From NCBI GenBank assembly GCA_018920365.1, contig JAHLMM010000005.1:1-34228 (forward strand): a stretch of 34,228 bases of DNA. Reading direction: 5' to 3'. Each line of letters begins with the position of its first letter. The stretch's first letter is position 1. Origin of the DNA: Candidatus Aenigmatarchaeota archaeon. Lineage in GTDB: Archaea > Aenigmatarchaeota > Aenigmatarchaeia > CG10238-14. The notes under the pieces were generated by a model, which was given only the letters and a program-made list of their open reading frames with translations, was not told where the DNA came from and did not search any database. A program made the position numbers and the translations under genes. This document shows, in pieces, positions 26,861-34,228 of this stretch.

Positions 26861-26959
26861 TTACCAATCTTCGTCATCAAAGTCTTCGTCGCCTTCAAAG
26901 TCTTCTTCGTCATCAAAGTCTTCGTCATCCCAGTCGTCTTCTCTTTTCAAATCAAACAA
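26861..26959 (-). CDS. Candidate tiny highly acidic protein (32 aa)
   Basis: TTG start six nt after SD-like GAGGTG: MFDLKREDDWDDEDFDDEEDFEGDEDFDDEDW*; GTG start at 26968 would give 35 aa; below ORF-track cutoff. Confidence 0.55.
   Translation of the reverse strand: MFDLKREDDWDDEDFDDEEDFEGDEDFDDEDW
26869..26926 (-). repeat. 22-nt exact direct repeat (cttcgtcatcaaagtcttcgtc) inside the acidic ORF
   Basis: Copies at 26869-26890 and 26905-26926, offset 36 nt (12 codons). Confidence 0.85.
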
Positions 26960-27080
26960 TACTTTCACCTCTTGGGTTACTCAATTATTGTATTAGCCTA
27001 AAGTATTTAAACCTTTATCATATTATCTTGAAGTGATAACTTTAGTAATATTTTTAATATATTCAAGATGAAATTAGATT

Positions 27081-27380
27081 ATGCCTATAACAAAAAAACA
27101 GATTTTGGATAAATTGAAGCAATGCTATGACCCTGAAATACCAATAAACATAGTTGATTTGGGCTTAGTTTATGATGTGAAAATTCATGAAAGCAATGTT
27201 TATATAAAAATGACGTTGACATCTATCGGCTGCCCATTATATGGCGTTATTTCTGAGGATGTAAAAAACAAAGTAAAAACAATTAAAGGCGTGAAAAATG
27301 TTGAAGTAGAAATAGTTTGGGATCCTCCATGGACTCCTGACAAAATGTCAAAAACAGCAAGAGCAAAATTAGGAATTTGA
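27081..27380 (+). CDS. MIP18/DUF59 family protein (Fe-S assembly-associated, SufT-like)
   Basis: 99 aa; CYDPEIPINIVDLGLVYDV...MTLTSIGCPLYG...VWDPPWTPDKMS. Confidence 0.88.
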   Translation: MPITKKQILDKLKQCYDPEIPINIVDLGLVYDVKIHESNVYIKMTLTSIGCPLYGVISEDVKNKVKTIKGVKNVEVEIVWDPPWTPDKMSKTARAKLGI

Positions 27381-27518
27381 ATTCTTCATTTCATTTAATT
27401 CATCTAGAAATCTCTTAGCGACTCTAGGTACATCTTTTTCTTCAACTCTAAAAATTTCTGCGATTTTGGCAAGAATTTCAGATTTTTTATTCAAAGTTTC
27501 CCATTCTTTTTTGTCCAT
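27369..27518 (-). CDS. Small uncharacterised helical protein
   Basis: 49 aa, below ORF-track cutoff: MDKKEWETLNKKSEILAKIAEIFRVEEKDVPRVAKRFLDELNEMKNSNS; 12-nt convergent overlap with 27081..27380. Confidence 0.6.
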   Translation of the reverse strand: MDKKEWETLNKKSEILAKIAEIFRVEEKDVPRVAKRFLDELNEMKNSNS

Positions 27519-27543
27519 AAAAATAAAATATCACCAACTTATT

Positions 27544-27978
27544 TTAATCTATCTCTACTACATCACCTATTGTCAATTCTGATTTTTTATAATCTTTTTT
27601 TTGATAATTTGAGTCGGCTTTTTCTAAAATTTTTATTCCAAGTTCTTTTTCTATTTTTCTAGCCAACTCAAAATCAGGCTTTAAATCACCTGATTCAATT
27701 TTTTTAATCAATTTTTCACTTTGTTTGATTTTTTCTGCAAAATCTTTTCTAGAAATTCCAACTTTCTCTCTTGCATTTTTTATAATTTCGCCAAAATTAT
27801 CTACAAATTCAAAATCATCATCTTCTTTATTTTTGCTTTGTTCTACAACAGGCTTTGCTATTTCAGCTATTTTTTGTCCGTACGAAGAACAAGAATTACA
27901 CACTTCAACTATGGCATCTTCTATTATAACTTTTACCAATTCTTTCTCTTCTTTACCGCAAATGCAACATTCTGGAAT
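27544..27978 (-). CDS. Archaeal MBF1-like protein (Zn-knuckle + HTH), start apparently ATT
   Basis: HTH IIKNAREKVGISRKDFAEKIKQSEKLIKKIESG; upstream in-frame extension supplies PECCICGKEEKELVKVIIEDAIVEVCNSC. ORF-track start (TTG, 27939) removes the first Zn knuckle. Confidence 0.75.
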   Translation of the reverse strand: MPECCICGKEEKELVKVIIEDAIVEVCNSCSSYGQKIAEIAKPVVEQSKNKEDDDFEFVDNFGEIIKNAREKVGISRKDFAEKIKQSEKLIKKIESGDLKPDFELARKIEKELGIKILEKADSNYQKKDYKKSELTIGDVVEID

Positions 27979-28067
27979 AAAAAAACACCTAATATATTAA
28001 ATTGATATTAAAAATATGAATTTTTCTAAGATATTATAATTTTATATTTTTTAAATCCCAAGATAAT

Positions 28068-28103
28068 ATGATGAGGTCTGAAGGTGCTTGTCGGATTTTT
28101 TAA
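28068..28103 (+). promoter_or_regulatory. ileS 5' leader with candidate uORF (MMRSEGACRIF*)
   Basis: Short ORF 28 nt upstream of the ileS GTG; TATA-like tttatatttt near 28040 would place transcription start near the uORF. Confidence 0.25.
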
Positions 28104-28130
28104 TTTTCCTATCCTTCTGAGGTGTTTTTA

Positions 28131-31001
28131 GTGAAAGAATTTGAACAACTGGAATTAGATATAAAAACCTTTTGGGAAAAAAACAACATTCCTTTAAAAT
28201 CTAGAAAAAGGAATCAAGGTAAGAAAAAGTTTTACTTTCTAGATGGCCCGCCATACGCTACAGGTTATATTCATATAGGTACGGCTTGGAATAAAATACT
28301 GAAAGATGCTTATTTGAGATATAGAAGAATGAAGGGTTATGATGTCTGGGATAGACCTGGTTATGATACACATGGTTTACCTATAGAGAATAAGGTTGAA
28401 CAGAAGCTTGGACTGAAGTCAAAGTCAGATATAGAGAGATTGGGTGTTGAGAATTTCAATAAAGAATGCAGACAATATGCAACCCAGTTTATAGATATAA
28501 TGAATAAGCAATTTGAAGATCTTGGAGTTTGGATGAATTGGAAAGAGCCTTATTTGACATTGGACAATAGCTATATAGAAGGTGCTTGGCACACATTTAA
28601 AGTAGGTTTTGAAAAAGGCCTTCTTTACAAAGACATTTACCCTGTTCATGTGTGCAGTCACTGCGAAACGGCGGTTGCATATAATGAGATAGAATATACA
28701 CAACTCACTGATCCATCTGTCTATGTAAAATTCCCTGTTTATGGAAAGGAAAATGAATATCTTGTTGTATGGACAACAACACCATGGACATTACCGTCAA
28801 ACACAGGAATAATGGTAAAGCCATCTGCAGATTATGTTTATGTTAAGGTTGGCAGTGAAGTACTGATAATAGCTGAAGCCAGATTGCAAACGGTCGCTGA
28901 AAAAGCTGGTTTAAGTGGATATAAAATAGTAAAAAGAGTCAAAGGCAAGGACTTGGAAGGATTAAGGTATGAACATCCTCTGGCAGATGTTTTTCCTTTT
29001 ATAAGAAAAATACAAAATGGACATAGAGTGGTTTTATCTGAACAATATGTTTCCATGGAAGAAGGTACAGGCCTTGTCCATACAGCACCCGGCCATGGAC
29101 AAGAAGATTATAAAGTTGGCAAGGAAAATAATTTACCAATAGTATCACCATTAAGACTAAATGGTACTTTTAACAACAATTGTGGCAGATTCTCTGGCAA
29201 GTTGGCAAAATCTTCTGATGATGAAATATTAGAAGAATTCAATGTGAGAGGGTTGCTTTTGCACAAAGAAAAGATAACTCATGAATATCCTAAATGTTGG
29301 AGATGCAGCACACCGCTGCTATATATGTCAGTGCCACAGTGGTTTTTCAGGGTAACTAGTATAAGGAATAAATTGCTAGAAGAAAACAAAAAAGTAAAAT
29401 GGTATCCTGATTGGGCAGGTAAAAGATTTGAAAATTGGCTTGAAAATTTAGGTGATTGGCCTATATCTAGACAGAGATATTGGGGTATACCTTTACCAAT
29501 TTGGGAGTGTGAAAGATGCGGGAAAATGAAGATTATAGAATCAATGGATGAATTGCCAGAAAAAGTAAATGATTTGCACAGACCATACATAGATAAAATA
29601 AAACTTGAATGTGAATGTAAAGGCGAAATGAAAAGAGTTCCTGATGTTCTAGACGTATGGTTTGATTCTGGATTAGCAGCATGGTCAAGCTTGAATTATC
29701 CAAAAAACAAAGATTTGTTAAAAAATTTATGGCCTTGTGATTTTCAAGTTGAAGGTCCAGATCAAATAAGAGGGTGGTGGAATTCTCAGATAATAACAAG
29801 CATAATTACATTCAATCAAGCACCGTTTACGAACATACTATTTCACGGTTTTGTTTTAGACGCACATGGAAATAAAATGTCTAAAAGCAAAGGTAACATT
29901 GTTCAACCAGAAGATGTTATTGCAAAATATGGTAGAGATGTTTTAAGATTTTATCTTCTTTCAAGTCCTGCATGGGATGATTTTTACTTTAATTGGAGGG
30001 ATACAGAAAACGTTGCAAAAAGCTTGAATATATTGAGGAATACATTTAACTTTGTCAAAACTTATGCAACAAAAATGCCATCTAAAAAACCAGATCTTAA
30101 AATAGAAGACAAATGGATATTATCAAAATTGAATTCTATACTTTTAGAATATGACAAAAATATGGACGAATATAATATACATAAATCTGTCCAAAGCTTG
30201 AACGAATTTATTCTCAATGATTTTTCAAGATGGTATATAAAACTTGTAAGAGACAGGGTATGGCCTACATATGAAGGCAAAGATAAAACTGCAGCTGTTT
30301 ACACTTTATTAAAAGTTTCAGAAGTTTTGCTTAAAATGCTGGCACCAATAACACCTTATTTAGCAGAACATCATTACCAGCAGATATTGAGACAATTCAA
30401 CAATGTTGAATCAATACATTTGTTTGACTTGCCTTCAGCAGATAAGAAAGCAATAGATGTTGATTTAGAAAATCAAATGAAAATAGTTAGAGATATATTT
30501 GAAGTAGCATCTTCAATTAGACAAAAAGAGAAGATAAAATTAAAATGGCCATTGAAAAGATTAATGATACAGACAAGCAACAAACAGATTGTAGATGCAG
30601 TTAAGGCATTAGAAGATGTTCTAAAATTCTCTTGTAATGTAAAATCTGTTTCTGTTATCAAAAAATTACCAAAAGGCAAATTTGCTGAAGCAGTATTTAA
30701 TGATGCAAAAATATATCTTGATCTTGAAAAGGATGAAGAGATATATTCTGAGATGATATACAGAGAAGTTGTAAGATCGATACAAGAATCTAGAAAGAGA
30801 AATAATTTTGTTATATCAGATCAAATTGAACTTTCAATGAAAACAGATAAAGATATAGAAGACATGTTAAAAAGGTTTTCAAAAGAGTTTGAAAAAGAAG
30901 TTGGAGCATCTTCAATTTCTTTCGGTAAATTGAAAGGAAAGTATGAATGCGTTGTCGAACTTGATGATGTAAAAATAGAAATAGCATTTGATAAAAAATA
31001 A
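28131..31001 (+). CDS. ileS: Isoleucyl-tRNA synthetase
   Basis: DGPPYATGYIHIGTAWNKILKD (HIGH), DRPGYDTHGLPIE, ISRQRYWGIPLPIWECE, NKMSKSKGN (KMSKS). GTG 28131 lies six nt after SD GAGGTG; ORF track uses 28122. Confidence 0.95.
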   Translation: MKEFEQLELDIKTFWEKNNIPLKSRKRNQGKKKFYFLDGPPYATGYIHIGTAWNKILKDAYLRYRRMKGYDVWDRPGYDTHGLPIENKVEQKLGLKSKSDIERLGVENFNKECRQYATQFIDIMNKQFEDLGVWMNWKEPYLTLDNSYIEGAWHTFKVGFEKGLLYKDIYPVHVCSHCETAVAYNEIEYTQLTDPSVYVKFPVYGKENEYLVVWTTTPWTLPSNTGIMVKPSADYVYVKVGSEVLIIAEARLQTVAEKAGLSGYKIVKRVKGKDLEGLRYEHPLADVFPFIRKIQNGHRVVLSEQYVSMEEGTGLVHTAPGHGQEDYKVGKENNLPIVSPLRLNGTFNNNCGRFSGKLAKSSDDEILEEFNVRGLLLHKEKITHEYPKCWRCSTPLLYMSVPQWFFRVTSIRNKLLEENKKVKWYPDWAGKRFENWLENLGDWPISRQRYWGIPLPIWECERCGKMKIIESMDELPEKVNDLHRPYIDKIKLECECKGEMKRVPDVLDVWFDSGLAAWSSLNYPKNKDLLKNLWPCDFQVEGPDQIRGWWNSQIITSIITFNQAPFTNILFHGFVLDAHGNKMSKSKGNIVQPEDVIAKYGRDVLRFYLLSSPAWDDFYFNWRDTENVAKSLNILRNTFNFVKTYATKMPSKKPDLKIEDKWILSKLNSILLEYDKNMDEYNIHKSVQSLNEFILNDFSRWYIKLVRDRVWPTYEGKDKTAAVYTLLKVSEVLLKMLAPITPYLAEHHYQQILRQFNNVESIHLFDLPSADKKAIDVDLENQMKIVRDIFEVASSIRQKEKIKLKWPLKRLMIQTSNKQIVDAVKALEDVLKFSCNVKSVSVIKKLPKGKFAEAVFNDAKIYLDLEKDEEIYSEMIYREVVRSIQESRKRNNFVISDQIELSMKTDKDIEDMLKRFSKEFEKEVGASSISFGKLKGKYECVVELDDVKIEIAFDKK

Positions 31002-31030
31002 TATAAACAAGCATTCTAAATATTATTCGT

Positions 31031-31471
31031 ATGGCAACACAAGTTAAAGATGTAATGAACCCTCAAGTGGTTGTAGCAAAACCTCAGGCTACCATAAAAG
31101 AAGCTGCAGAAATAATGTCTCAGATGAGAATAGGCTGCCTATTAGTTATGGATAATGAAAAAGTTGTAGGCATTGTTACAGAAAGCGATATAATAGGTAA
31201 AATCGTCGCATCCAAAAAAGATCCTGAAAAGGTGAAAGTAAGCGATATTATGACAACAAATATAGTTTCAATAAATTCAGAAGAGGATTTACAGACTGCA
31301 GCTGAAAAAATGGTTGAAAATAAAATAAAAAGATTGCCTGTAATAGATAGTGGAAAACTTGTTGGAATAATAACCGCAACTGATTTGATATCATTTGAAC
31401 CTAAGATGATAGAAACGCTTAGTGAATTATTTTCAATAAAATCTCAAGTGGGAAGGACAATTGCCGGCTAA
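31031..31471 (+). CDS. CBS-domain pair protein
   Basis: 146 aa; two CBS repeats (VKDVMNPQVVVAKPQATIKEAAEIM...; VSDIMTTNIVSINSEEDLQTAAEKM...). Confidence 0.93.
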   Translation: MATQVKDVMNPQVVVAKPQATIKEAAEIMSQMRIGCLLVMDNEKVVGIVTESDIIGKIVASKKDPEKVKVSDIMTTNIVSINSEEDLQTAAEKMVENKIKRLPVIDSGKLVGIITATDLISFEPKMIETLSELFSIKSQVGRTIAG

Positions 31472-32061
31472 ATCTTTTTTACAAACATAATTGGATTGTC
31501 TAAAACACTTATAGCATTATCAATCTCTTTTTGCAGCAACACATCATCGAATGGAAATTCTATTTGATTGCAAAAATCAACTATTATGTCTTTTACAACT
31601 TTGTATGCATTAAAATTTTTGTCAAACAAAATCTCTTTTTTTATCTTGACAGTTTCTCTATCTATTTTTATTTCACCAAAAATTCCCAAATCTTCATTTT
31701 CAAGTATAGTTTTACCTTTCAAGTTATCAATACTCAATAAAAATGTAAATCTTGTATCGCTATGCAAGGAATAAACAATCTTGCTTAATTTGAGAACACC
31801 ACAAGTTATTGCTATAGTTCTTATAACATCTATTTTGTTATCTAACATTATTTTTTCTCTATATTCTATATTCCCATTTTTCTTTATGCTTGCATATGAG
31901 CCAGTAGAATCATCACTAAAAAATATAGAGCTGTCTTCAATTCTGTTTCCAGCCAATATAAGAAACCAAGGTTTGTTTTTTACAATTTTTATATTCATTT
32001 CCTCAATATCATCTATCTTTACATTTTGAGGTTCAACTTTAACATTATATTCAGAGCTCAT
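31468..32061 (-). CDS. Hypothetical protein
   Basis: 197 aa ORF; no recognised motif; overlaps the CBS gene stop convergently. Confidence 0.75.
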   Translation of the reverse strand: MSSEYNVKVEPQNVKIDDIEEMNIKIVKNKPWFLILAGNRIEDSSIFFSDDSTGSYASIKKNGNIEYREKIMLDNKIDVIRTIAITCGVLKLSKIVYSLHSDTRFTFLLSIDNLKGKTILENEDLGIFGEIKIDRETVKIKKEILFDKNFNAYKVVKDIIVDFCNQIEFPFDDVLLQKEIDNAISVLDNPIMFVKKI

Positions 32062-32160
32062 GAGAATATATTGAAATTATTTACTTTATATATTACTTTG
32101 CTATTTTATAGAAATAGTTATATTTTATAAGATTAAAATTTTAGTTTAAAGTGTGGTAAA

Positions 32161-32535
32161 ATGAACCAAGCAAAGAGAGCATTTGCAGTCTTTGTCATAT
32201 TATCGCTAGTTTTAATATTCTCCCTTTACATTGTTTACAAAAACAAGCCTAAATACAATCAAGACGAAATATTATTTTTTTATGGCATAACATGTCCTCA
32301 TTGCAAAAATGTTGAAAATTTTATAGATGAAAATAATTTGAATGATAAACTGAAAATAAGAAGCTTTGAAGTATATCAAAATGAAACAAACTTGAACGAA
32401 ATGTTGGCATATGCTAGAAAGTGTGGTTTAAAAGACAGCAATTTAGGCGTTCCAATGATCTATTATAATGGAAAATGCTACATAGGTGATAAAGATTGTA
32501 TAGATTTGTTAAAGAATTTAGCTGGATCAAAATGA
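32161..32535 (+). CDS. Membrane-anchored thioredoxin/glutaredoxin-fold protein
   Basis: N-terminal TM; EILFFYGITCPHCKNVENFI (CPHC), GVPMIYYNGKCYIGD. Confidence 0.85.
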   Translation: MNQAKRAFAVFVILSLVLIFSLYIVYKNKPKYNQDEILFFYGITCPHCKNVENFIDENNLNDKLKIRSFEVYQNETNLNEMLAYARKCGLKDSNLGVPMIYYNGKCYIGDKDCIDLLKNLAGSK

Positions 32536-33020
32536 TAGCTTTGATGCTTGCATTAATTCCTATAGCACAGTCAGTCTGTCCATTATGCACGATAGCTGTC
32601 GGTGCTGGTTTAGGTATTTCAAGATACTTTGGAATAGACGATTTGATAACTTCTATTTGGATTGGCGGTCTTTTAATTTCAACTTCTTTCTGGATGATAG
32701 ATTGGTTTGAGAAAAAAAAGATAAATTTTGTGTTTAGAGATCAAATAATAGTATTGTTGTTTTATCTACTTGTTATAATACCACTTTACATTTCAAAGAC
32801 AATAGGATCTCCAACAAACAGATTTTTTGGTGTTGACAAAATATTGTTCGGAATGCTTATAGGAACAATAGCATTTTTATCATCAGTATATTTTGACAGC
32901 TATTTGAGAAGACTTAATAAAAACAAAGTCATTTTTCCATATCAAAAAGTCATCATACCATTAATGTTCTTGATAATAGCTAGTATAGTATTTTATTTGC
33001 TTTTAGGCATATTTTCATAG
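32532..33020 (+). CDS. Multi-TM protein with N-terminal CPLC motif, possible redox partner
   Basis: ATG 32532 overlaps upstream stop (ATGA); MIALMLALIPIAQSVCPLCTIAVGAGLGISRYFG + about 4 further TM helices. Confidence 0.78.
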   Translation: MIALMLALIPIAQSVCPLCTIAVGAGLGISRYFGIDDLITSIWIGGLLISTSFWMIDWFEKKKINFVFRDQIIVLLFYLLVIIPLYISKTIGSPTNRFFGVDKILFGMLIGTIAFLSSVYFDSYLRRLNKNKVIFPYQKVIIPLMFLIIASIVFYLLLGIFS

Positions 33021-33028
33021 GTGATAGA

Positions 33029-33565
33029 ATGGATAAAGTTGATGAATTCATAACAAAAGTTGATAAAGTAATAAAAGAAAAGAAGCTTGATCTATCTTCA
33101 GATGAAGATTTAAGCATCGGAATAATGAATTTGATTAGCATTGAAGAGCATCTATTTTTTACAGCAATGAAAACTGGCAAAGACAAGTATTTTGCATTGC
33201 TAAATGAAATAAGGGAAATAAGAAAGAGGATGCTTAAAAAAATAATAAAAGATTATGAAGGAGAGGTTTGGTGCATATCAAAGCATCTGCTAGCCGCTTC
33301 AATGAGGCTAATGGAAGTAGGCACTAAGCAATTAAACAAGGGAAATAAAAAAGAAGCAAGAGAGCTGTTTGAGGATGCTTATAATCTTTATTCAATGTTT
33401 TGGGGGTTAAATTTAGGTTTGATAAATACAAAGGATATAGACAAAGAAAAAATAATAAAAGATTCTAAAAAAGAAAACTATCTTCCAGTTGATAAATCAG
33501 AAAAGAATTTTTTAAGCAAATTAAGACAGGCGTTTCAGAAAGCTATAGATTGCTGCAAGGAATAA
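33029..33565 (+). CDS. Uncharacterised alpha-helical protein
   Basis: 178 aa, helical/charged, no clear motif. Confidence 0.75.
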   Translation: MDKVDEFITKVDKVIKEKKLDLSSDEDLSIGIMNLISIEEHLFFTAMKTGKDKYFALLNEIREIRKRMLKKIIKDYEGEVWCISKHLLAASMRLMEVGTKQLNKGNKKEARELFEDAYNLYSMFWGLNLGLINTKDIDKEKIIKDSKKENYLPVDKSEKNFLSKLRQAFQKAIDCCKE

Positions 33566-33597
33566 TGATTTAAAAAATTAAACTTGTATTAATTTTT

Positions 33598-34228
33598 ATG
33601 CCAATTGACAAAAAAGCTTTAATGAAAAAGTTTCAGCAAGAACCAGAGAAATATTGGAAAGTATCTTTATTTTCTGAAAAAGGTTTTGTTAGAAAAAAAT
33701 GTTCTTTATGTGGAAAGTTTTTTTGGACATTGGATTCTGAAAGGCAGACGTGTGATGATCAACCTTGTAGATTTTATGAATTTATAGGAAATCCACCAAC
33801 AAAAAACAGAATGGATTATGTGGAAACTTGGAAGGCGATTGAAAAATTTTTTGTGAAAAACAACCACACATCTCTAAGAAGATATCCTGTTGTTTGCAGA
33901 TGGTATCCTTTGTTTTTCAACATAGCTTCTATAATTGATTTTTACAGGATAGAAAACAATCAGCTTGTATTTGAATTTCCAGCAAATCCTGTAATAGTTC
34001 CACAATTCTGCTTGCGATTTAATGATATACCAAATGTCGGCATAACAGGCAAACATTTCACATGCTTCAATATGGTTGGTCAAGCGGGGTTTTATGATGG
34101 CAAGCAAGGATATTGGAAAGATGAATGCATAAGGCTAGATTTTGATATGGTTACAAAAGTTTTGGGTATACCAGAAAAAGAGGTTATATTCATAGAAGAT
34201 ATGTGGGCAGGACCAAGCGCATTTGGTC
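33598..34228 (+). CDS. alaS: Alanyl-tRNA synthetase, archaeal type, 5' part
   Basis: ATG 33598, open to window end: MPIDKKALMKKFQQEPEKYWKVSLFSEKGFVRKKCSLCGKFFWTLDSERQTCDDQPC...RFNDIPNVGITGKHFTCFNMVGQAGFYD...IEDMWAGPSAFG. Confidence 0.93.
   Translation, partial: MPIDKKALMKKFQQEPEKYWKVSLFSEKGFVRKKCSLCGKFFWTLDSERQTCDDQPCRFYEFIGNPPTKNRMDYVETWKAIEKFFVKNNHTSLRRYPVVCRWYPLFFNIASIIDFYRIENNQLVFEFPANPVIVPQFCLRFNDIPNVGITGKHFTCFNMVGQAGFYDGKQGYWKDECIRLDFDMVTKVLGIPEKEVIFIEDMWAGPSAFG

Noticed and set aside
26869-26926. Short direct repeats considered as a CRISPR-like or tandem array
   Set aside because: Only two copies in a coding-like frame, no spacer structure; better explained as an acidic peptide repeat.
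27721-28005. Plus-strand ORFs antisense to the MBF1-like gene
   Set aside because: Phe/Ser-rich shadow frames; the minus frame has Zn-knuckle and HTH motifs.
28068-28120. C/D box sRNA (ATGATGA ... CTGA) in the ileS leader
   Set aside because: D'/C' boxes not at expected spacing; the only internal CTGA is three nt from the C box. Kept only as a low-confidence leader.
29279-30280. Several minus-strand ORFs inside ileS
   Set aside because: Antisense shadows of a highly conserved synthetase gene.
1-34228. tRNA/rRNA genes, IS elements, phage modules, restriction-modification or CRISPR-Cas
   Set aside because: No matching GC-rich intergenic structures, transposase motifs, terminal repeats or Cas/R-M signatures were seen.

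Overview
This is an AT-rich, gene-dense archaeal window. Archaeal-type AlaRS (partial), IleRS, an MBF1-like protein, an archaeal/eukaryotic-type MiaB-like enzyme and leader/SD style (GAGGTG) point to an archaeon; a DPANN-like lineage is my inference and was not tested. About 24 kb (1..24479) looks like one large, divergent type IV pilus/archaellum/Tad-like surface-machine locus. It contains three tandem paralogous multi-TM proteins, two coiled-coil (FlaC/D-like?) proteins, one secretion ATPase (FlaI/TadA/GspE type) and two full-length paralogous FlaJ/TadC-type platform proteins. About 14 small one-TM proteins follow the platforms; most begin with a minimal 'MKG-hydrophobic' N-terminus resembling a class III (prepilin-type) signal, and several have Cys-rich ectodomains. 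The locus also holds a membrane-anchored Cys-rich protein with a C-terminal lytic-transglycosylase (SLT) domain on the opposite strand, a lipoprotein, several beta-sandwich-type ectodomain proteins and a MinD/ParA-family ATPase. Downstream lie a TM-helix (MscS-like N-terminus) protein, a PH-like membrane protein, the MiaB-like methylthiotransferase, a tiny very acidic ORF, a MIP18/DUF59 protein, an MBF1-like protein with an apparent AUU start, ileS, a CBS-pair protein, a thioredoxin-fold protein paired with a membrane protein carrying a CPLC motif, and the 5' part of alaS. No tRNA, rRNA, CRISPR array or IS element was recognised. All family calls are by eye; no database search was run.
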